64,000 nt of DNA. It comes from Zygnema cylindricum (Eukaryota; Streptophyta; Zygnematophyceae; Zygnematales; Zygnemataceae). Positions within the stretch are counted from its first letter, which is position 1, and every line of letters starts with the position of its first letter. The stretch lies in the NCBI GenBank assembly GCA_037447655.1, contig JBBHKE010003209.1, positions 1-64,000 of the forward strand, read 5' to 3'. Shown one piece after another: positions 57,951-64,000 of the stretch. The notes below the pieces were generated by a model. It ran no database searches. It saw only the letters and a list, made by a program, of their open reading frames with translations, and was not told the origin of the DNA. A program made the translations under genes and the position numbers.

Positions 57951-58245
57951 GATTACGGGCCTTTCATCAATAATTCCTATCTTCAATGGCCAAAAGTATG
58001 CGTATTGGGCGGCGAAGGTTGAATCTTCGTTGAAACTGCTGACTTATTAGGGGTCTTGGATGGCTCCCTTGATGAAACAGATCCGAGTTGGGCGAAAAAG
58101 AATTAAATGACAAGGAACAACCTAATTGTTTGTATTTCAGAAAATATGGTCATGTCTCGCTTGAAAATGAAGAAGGCGAAGGAGATTTGGACATCACTGA
58201 AATCTGCTTTTGAGAAAGCGAATGTCCAAGAAGAGCTCTTCTAAC
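57951..58245 (+). pseudogene. second, truncated copia B leader and gag after the 3' LTR
   Basis: Beyond the 3' LTR terminal CA the sequence continues GATTACGGGCCTTTCATC and gag (IIPIFNGQKYAYWAAKVE) up to GTCCAAGAAGAGCTCTT, then stops matching. A 1-bp deletion and a TAA break the frame. This is internal retrotransposon sequence, so the locus is LTR-internal-LTR-partial internal. Confidence 0.85.
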
Positions 58246-58868
58246 AACAAATTAGACATACTATTATTATTTCTCCCTTTACGTTAACATAAGTTCGAGT
58301 TAATTAATATCATTTCCACTACAGTACTCGTCATTGTTCATGTTAATCACACGAGTTCAGTCATTACTTTGTTTGCCAAAAATCAAAAAAAATATTGTAC
58401 GCAGCTCTATTTAAATACCTAGGATGCAATAGGCCACGTTCCCTTTCACTAGATTAATACTATATCCTTTACATTTGTATAAATACTAATAAATCCTTAA
58501 CGTTGATAATAATATGTGGTATAGTTAAAAAGGCTAATAAACAATTAAGTGTCTTTATGTTAACAACTAGTACAAAAATACTTAAAAGTGTCAGATGACA
58601 ACGATGACACAAGAAAGCGTACTCAAATTTGATCATAGTGAAAAAGACGTGGGAAATCGCAAGACCACGTTACCACATGTTCAAATGTTAAAGACGTGAA
58701 CATATATTATAGTCGCTAAACTACGGGAATATGTAGACAAACTAGTATTATTAACTTACTGTGTCAAATGTTAATGTTGGTTAGGTAATTGAAGTGAAAA
58801 TAACGTTCATGAAGCTATTGTTTTCCATACGCTGAGTTTTTTTTTACTAAAACAACGATTCATGATGT
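58246..58868. mobile_element. old T2 MITE, right portion
   Basis: Diverged T2 words TTTACGTTAACATAAG, TTGATCATAGTGAAAAAGAC and right end AACGATTCATGATG then TA. Its left part appears to lie at 50585-50621, across the copia insertion. Confidence 0.55.
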
Positions 58869-59790
58869 ATGCAACTTCCACGGTGATTAAAGGTCACCCT
58901 AATTTTGGATCACAAGGAAAAAAAATTGATCCACTAAAATATTGATGTCCCCTCGTCTTGGCACGTGTTTGAAACTATTGTTAACTACCATACTTATATA
59001 TATGATGTCATTTTATCTAATATCTAAATTCGTTTGACGTCGCGTTGTGTAAATCACATGAGTGTAACGTACTATTGCTTTTGTCCGTGACACCGTGTCA
59101 ATTTAATAGCGTATAACGATTGTCGTATTGAATCGATGAAGTATAAGTGTATACAATATTACACAATGACTCACACAATTCACCATTATCAACGTTAAAG
59201 GATTTAAAATGCTTGATAACACTAATTAAACGTAAAAAGGCGTGGCAGCTTGTACTCTACTCCTTTTCTTAATAGTGTTAGCAGCACAATAATGGTTTTT
59301 GTCCAAAAAAATAAAGATGTGTTTGAGTGTAACTAACTTCAACAACGATGGGCAATGTAAGTTCGTACCTTGGAAAGTGACACGAAGACCTTGCAATCCT
59401 TAAACATTGACCATCCATATCATTTGTTTGGATATATACGGTTGAAGGTACTTTTTTTCTTGCCTCCATGTGATTTTTTCACCCCAAATTGTAAATTTTC
59501 AACACGATACTAGAAGTGACAAAAGTCAACAATAGAGTGCGTGTAGTATTTGGAGGAAATGCCCTCAATATACAACCCTACACGAGTTTTTAATTCTTTA
59601 TTTTTGTCTTAAAACCACGAGATAACCTTAAAAAAAGTTATGAAGTTCTTAACCGTTGATTTTTTCTATAGCCTCAAGTTTGAACTCTCCTTTACGTACC
59701 CCAAAGCCTTCCGTGGTTTCTTTGAGGATTTTAGGAGTGTTTGGGGTGTTGTAAGGATTATTAGAGCATTTGAGGGTTTTAAGGTTTTTA
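58869..59790. other. no gene recognised
   Basis: AT-rich with no recognisable coding or transposon structure apart from imperfect GGGTTTTAAGG-type repeats near 59725-59790. Confidence 0.3.
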
Positions 59791-60412
59791 GGGGGTGTGC
59801 TCATGTAACCGATGATTTAAAGTGGTACTTTGCATTTTAGTTTGGATTCCAAGTACTACTTTACAAACTGTCCAATGCGCAAAGATGAAATCCTTACTTT
59901 CTTGTGGTCGTGGACGGGGTACAACTTGTGTCGCTTGTAGACGATGAGAAAACGTGCGACCATTGGTGACATCTACAAAAATAACGACCGTTGGAAACGT
60001 CTACTTTTTTGTGATGTTGTAGATGTCTAGGTTTTGTGACAATACGACGTCATGCTCACTTGTGACATCGTCGAGGTCACCCACTCCAAAAAATTTCACT
60101 ATGGCTACTCGAATTTGTTTTTTTGTCTTCTCTCACTCGACTTGCCACTCACTCGACTTGCCATCAAACTAAGCCCAAAGGTAGTCGAAAAGATTATGTT
60201 CAAGAGCACTTTCTATTCATACGAGTATTGTCGTATTTCGTTCCAAGAAGAGTGAGATAGGAGCGGTGGTGTAAGCGGGAGAGGGAAAGTCCACAATGAC
60301 GTGGACTTTTGCAAATGACTCGTAATGAAAGTGGAGGTCCGAGACCCTTGCAATTTCTTTCTCGCACATGCGCATGACGGGCAGTAAAGAAAAATAGCTA
60401 GCGAGCACAGTT

Positions 60413-60905
60413 CACCTTGAATCGCTACTAGTGTAATAACGCTAATTTGGTGCCCCCAAATTTTGACCCTCGAACCTAAAATATAATTAATTTCTTTTTT
60501 TTAACGTTAATATAGGTAATGTGGAATGAGCGTTACTAACTGTAAGTTGGACAGTTTTTAAATAGTGCAGTGTAGGAAATGTGCCGTCCCCACTAAAATT
60601 GCTCGTTATTTCATACAATTGTACAAAAAGTGTGTCAGATAGAAGTGTCGACAAGCGAAAGTGAGTGCGTCGATACGAAAAAGTGCACTTGGATTTTAAC
60701 ATCACGCGAACCTGTTCTTACATGTTCAAACGTTGTCTATGTGAACACGGGCTACGGTGGCTACAATATGGGGAAAATGTACCCAAATTAGAGTTATGAA
60801 TAAATTAGCGTAATTTATTTTTTTACGAAAAGCCTTGTTAGAATTAATAACACCAATTGTTTTCGTACATTAATTGTTTCTTAATGCTAACAGCGATTCG
60901 CGGTG
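60413..60905. mobile_element. MITE family T2 copy
   Basis: A 493-bp element, ends CACCTTGAATCGCTACTAGT and CAGCGATTCGCGGTG, TA on the right and TT on the left, with CCCAAATTTTGACCCTCGAA inside. Confidence 0.83.
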
Positions 60906-61065
60906 TACTCTCCCTCGTTCTAAAAGTTTCACATTCGTGTGGCTCGTGCGTTGCTTTACTATTAGCTGCTCAAGTGTTACTTTAACTAAAATCACATCAC
61001 GAGGTGATTCCGGTTGAAGTTTTTTCATGCGCTGGAATCTAGTGATCGTGGGTCTAAAAGAGGAG

Positions 61066-61146
61066 AACGCCAAAATGAGTTCAGAAAACGCCAAAATGAG
61101 TTCATAAAACGCCAAAATGAGTTCAGAAAACGCCAAAATTTGAGTA
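61066..61146. repeat. 21-bp tandem repeat, about four units
   Basis: AACGCCAAAATGAGTTCAGA-type units with 21-bp period. A + frame through it reads RQNEFRK repeated, but it lies inside a MITE and is unlikely to be coding. Confidence 0.85.
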
Positions 61147-61281
61147 CATTCTTGGTTATGAAGATGATATTCATTGCCCAATGGTTTTTACAAATTTTTC
61201 GTACGGCAGAATCCTAGTTGCGGGCTGAATATTGGAGGAAAATGACAGAAAAAACCCGATATTTTTTCACATGGGCACATC

Positions 61282-62861
61282 ATCAGTTTTCTGGCACAAT
61301 TTTTTACCGTTTCCGATATTTTTATCGGAGGAAGTAATTTTGTCTTTTCCAGTCACTCTTTAGAGTTTCTATGAACTTTAACTGCTCCAAACTTCCAGTA
61401 AAAAAAGAACCATTTTATAACACCAAAAAATGGGCGGCAAGTAAAACCGGGAATCCCGCCGGTTCCAAAAACTGGAAACCGGCTATTCCGACTGGCCAGC
61501 AATTACATTATCGAAGATTTGCCCTCGATCTTATCGTGCAAATCGTACAGTTCGATCAGCTGCATGATATTTTTTCCCGTACGGTTAACCCAAAAACTGT
61601 ACAGTTTCCTAAACAACTTAAAGGCCAATCCTGTCAATGCAATTACCGCATATACGTGTGGTCATAAAGCGTTAATACTTAATACGCATTAACCCTCGTT
61701 TTCGAGAATAGATCGTACGATTCGTACAGTTTTGTAGTCGTCGTACGTACTGATACATCTGTACAATTCACCCTCCCGTGAGGGTAACTTACCCTACAGC
61801 CACAATGTTCAGTTAACCACTTGTTTTTCAAAAAATGAAACAACTTCCAGGCGTTCCAGTAAAAGTGTAAAACCAGCAAAGCTGCATCCTATAACGCAAA
61901 CTGACGATTATTTGTCGTTTTCTCCTTTAAATTTTTAAAAAACCAGGAGTTTGACAAAAGGACAAAAAAAAAGTTGTGCAATTTTTGCTTCACTTTTGCA
62001 ACTCCCGGAGTTACTTGCAACTCCCGCAGTCACAAAACAAAAGTACAGCAAAATTTGCATGTATATTATATATATTTTTTAAAACAGTGAAAAGTCCATG
62101 AGACCACTACAGGAACAAAGTACAAGGGTAAACTGAATTTAAATATAAAGATATAAAGTGAAATACAACGCAGCCGCGCAGACATTCAATATTATTTTGG
62201 AAGAGATCAATTGACATCTCCTAAAAAAGAGAGAGCGACTGTGACAGAGGGAACCTTCTGACACAGAATTATCAAAAGTAGCTCTCCATTTCAGAATATC
62301 AACTGTAAGACTTTAAAACTCAAAAACTAACTAACTTCTATACCAAACTCAACAAGTTAAAAACAAAAAAACCCCTAAAAAAAACATTTGACACTACCTC
62401 ACGAATCACAAATCTAAAAAATTAAGCGATATTTCCCCTAAGGCTGACGTTAATAGCCATTCTCGAGTATTGTGCTATTCCTCAAGCATCAACTCCATTT
62501 TCTAAAACAAGAATGGAAAAAAAAAAAAAAGGACCTTTTCTGACTCCAGGTTATAAGATAAATAACTCTGTCACACTTTAACAAGATTTCACAAGGACAT
62601 AATCAAACTAAAATTTCTCAAGAAAGGAAAAGATAAACAATTTAAAGACGAAGAAAAAATCTACCGCCTTCTTTCTGCTTCAACAAATTACATGACTACC
62701 TCTGCTTCACTTCTAACAAACAATAATAATAATAATAAAAAGAATCACTAGACACAAAAAGAAGACCTAAAAAACCTCCACACTCTCTCTCCTCCAGACT
62801 CTCTCTCCAACTCCTGCAACTCCTGCAACTCCTCCCTTTCCTTTCTCCGATCTTTTTCTTC
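61282..62861. other. intergenic and 3' flank of the LRR gene
   Basis: 61282-62000 has no recognisable gene. 62100-62861 is A-rich with short (A)n and (AAT)n tracts and is probably the 3' UTR and downstream region of the minus-strand LRR gene. Confidence 0.4.
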
Positions 62862-64000
62862 TCAGTCTCCCAGCCTCAGTGCCACGTGTCGCCCAGCCAG
62901 ACGACTTTGCAAAGTCATCAGTCCTTCTCTTAGTGCCAGCTGCTCCTGCGAAACACCTCCCGCAGAGTTGCAAAAGTTGACTCTCACAACCCTAAGAGCC
63001 GGACACAGTTTAATCAACTGCAACACATCATTTGCCGAACAAACCGACTTCGTAAACACAATTTCCTCGAGCTCGCGGTGCATCACAGCATCCCAGGTTT
63101 GTGGAACTATCAATCCTGGTTTGGCTCCAACTATTTCGAGTCTCCGAAGAGTATAACACTTCTTCAAAGCCATAAGATCTTCCATTTGCAGGCTTCCACA
63201 GTGAATCTTGAGACTGGTCAGCTCTCGCCAAGCGATGACGATAAGATAAATCGATTGCTTTGTAACTGAATTATGACAAGAACAGGAGAAGTTCCGTACG
63301 TTTCGGAAACCAGCCGTGAGATACCACATGGCTTTGTTTTCCAAGAAACCGAAGGTGCCTTCTCGACCGTCGGAGGTCAATTTAATAGTTTCCACTCCTT
63401 TGCAGTATAAACTGCAGACAAAAAATACAAGAGGATATTGAGAGTAAGTTTCTGCTTTCACTCCATAACAACACAAAACTGCAAAAAAAAAGTTCTTTAA
63501 ACAGTACAGCTTTTAGTACAGCTTCTGCTATGTTCATATTTCGTGAAGAATTGGCATTAGCAGTTTCCTGCAATTCTTTTCCACAGTGAATCAGTAATCC
63601 TCAGAACCTAAAAAAATAAAAATGATTCAATTGCTATCAAAACCTAAACCGTAAACTTGAGCCCCCCCCCTCCTCCCTCATCCCTCCCTCCCCTCCCTCC
63701 CTCCCTCCCTCCCTCTTTCCCTCCCTCCCCCCCTCCCTCCCTCCCCCCCCTCCCTCCCCCCCTCCCTCCCCTCCTCCCTCCCTCCCTCCCTCCCTCCCTC
63801 CTCACCTTATAATCCACAGTATACTGCATATACTCGCCTCGTTCCTACTCGTACTGTCCCTGTCACAGTCTATCTCCACCCCCCTCAGCGCCCCCCCCCG
63901 CCGCCACTATGATCGGGTGCAGCGTGTGCAGCTCGCACCGCGGGTCCTCGATCCTGAGCTCCGCCAGCCAATGGCAGCGCGGCGCCACACGCTCGAGGCC
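62862..64000 (-). CDS. leucine-rich-repeat (F-box/LRR-like) protein, 3' part, two exons seen
   Basis: Minus-strand gene running off the right edge. Visible exons: 64000-63806 and 63411-62862, intron 63805-63412 (donor AAGGTGAG, acceptor TTTGTCTGCAG). The upstream exon ends two bases into a codon completed by the first base of the last exon, giving SILWIIS-LYCKGVETIKL. Upstream exon: GLERVAPRCHWLAELRIEDP. Last exon, 182 residues: LRR-like segments AWRELTSLKIHCGSLQMEDL, YTLRRLEIVG, ELEEIVFTKSVCSANDVLQL and CPALRVVRVNFCNSAG, then QSRLAGRHVALRLGD and stop. Spacing and L/C pattern resemble F-box LRR proteins, but the F-box would be outside the window, so ubiquitin-ligase function is only inferred. 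A small extra exon in the intron cannot be excluded. Confidence 0.65.
63661..63803. repeat. (CCCTCC)n tract abutting the LRR gene splice donor
   Basis: About 140 bp of CCCTCC/CCCC-rich sequence; on the gene strand it is GGGAGG-rich and begins just inside the intron after GTGAG. The Gly/Arg-rich frame through it is an artefact. Confidence 0.85.

Larger units (their letters stand above)
59791..61281. mobile_element. H1-related MITE with a nested T2 MITE
   Basis: Left end GGGGGTGTGCTCATGTAACC, right end TTCACATGGGCACATCATC. The interior carries H1 words (GATGTTGTAGATGTCTAGGT, CGTCATGCTCACTTGTGAC). Interrupted by the T2 MITE at 60413-60905. Target duplication not clear. Confidence 0.68.

Noticed and set aside
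61066-61146. CRISPR-like short repeats
   Set aside because: The 21-bp units are directly tandem without spacers, in a eukaryotic MITE.
63644-63829. Gly/Arg-rich minus-strand frame
   Set aside because: It is the (GGGAGG)n tract read in frame and lies in the LRR gene intron.
1-64000. tRNA or rRNA genes
   Set aside because: No cloverleaf with A and B boxes or rRNA signature seen; GGTTCGAGGG words belong to T2 MITEs.

Overview
This is nuclear DNA of a land plant (or close streptophyte), not prokaryotic. The signs are spliced genes with GT/AG introns, a LURP-one-related (LOR) gene, a leucine-rich-repeat gene, Ty1/copia elements with plant-like Gag and Pol, a hAT transposase of the DUF659 type, PIF/Harbinger transposases and very many MITEs. 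I cannot name the species. A non-seed plant is possible, but that is only a guess.

Only three host genes can be supported. They are an LOR gene in four exons (15.77-17.62 kb, +), a small basic serine-rich protein gene in two exons behind a TATA box (37.72-38.58 kb, +), and the 3' part of an LRR protein gene (62.86-64.0 kb, -) that runs off the right edge. A fourth, uncertain transcription unit may start at a TATA box near 6.78 kb.

The rest is transposon debris. 0-5 kb holds a Harbinger transposase cut by a copia element and then a broken hAT transposase. 5.3-6.3 kb is a TAA-flanked MITE. 8-9.3 kb is a nine-unit satellite and 10.6-12.1 kb a second broken Harbinger transposase. 12.6-13.8 kb is a degenerate AGTTCAGTAT repeat. 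19-35 kb and 42-50 kb are packed with nested MITEs of at least four families, including a segmental duplication, a 3-kb long-TIR element and long hairpins. 35.1-37.0 kb is a 3'-truncated copia element (family A). 50.6-58.2 kb is a copia element (family B) with most of its coding region, interrupted by a 1.18-kb solo LTR of another family and itself sitting in an old MITE. 59.8-61.3 kb is another nested MITE.

The most interesting observation is in the two copia families. The gag start codon lies inside the LTR, and a primer-binding site matching the anticodon arm of initiator tRNA-Met lies inside gag, directly after the LTR terminal CA. This combines a Ty1-like gag start with Drosophila copia-like half-tRNA priming. 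No element in the window encodes an intact protein set; any mobility of the MITEs would need transposases from elsewhere.
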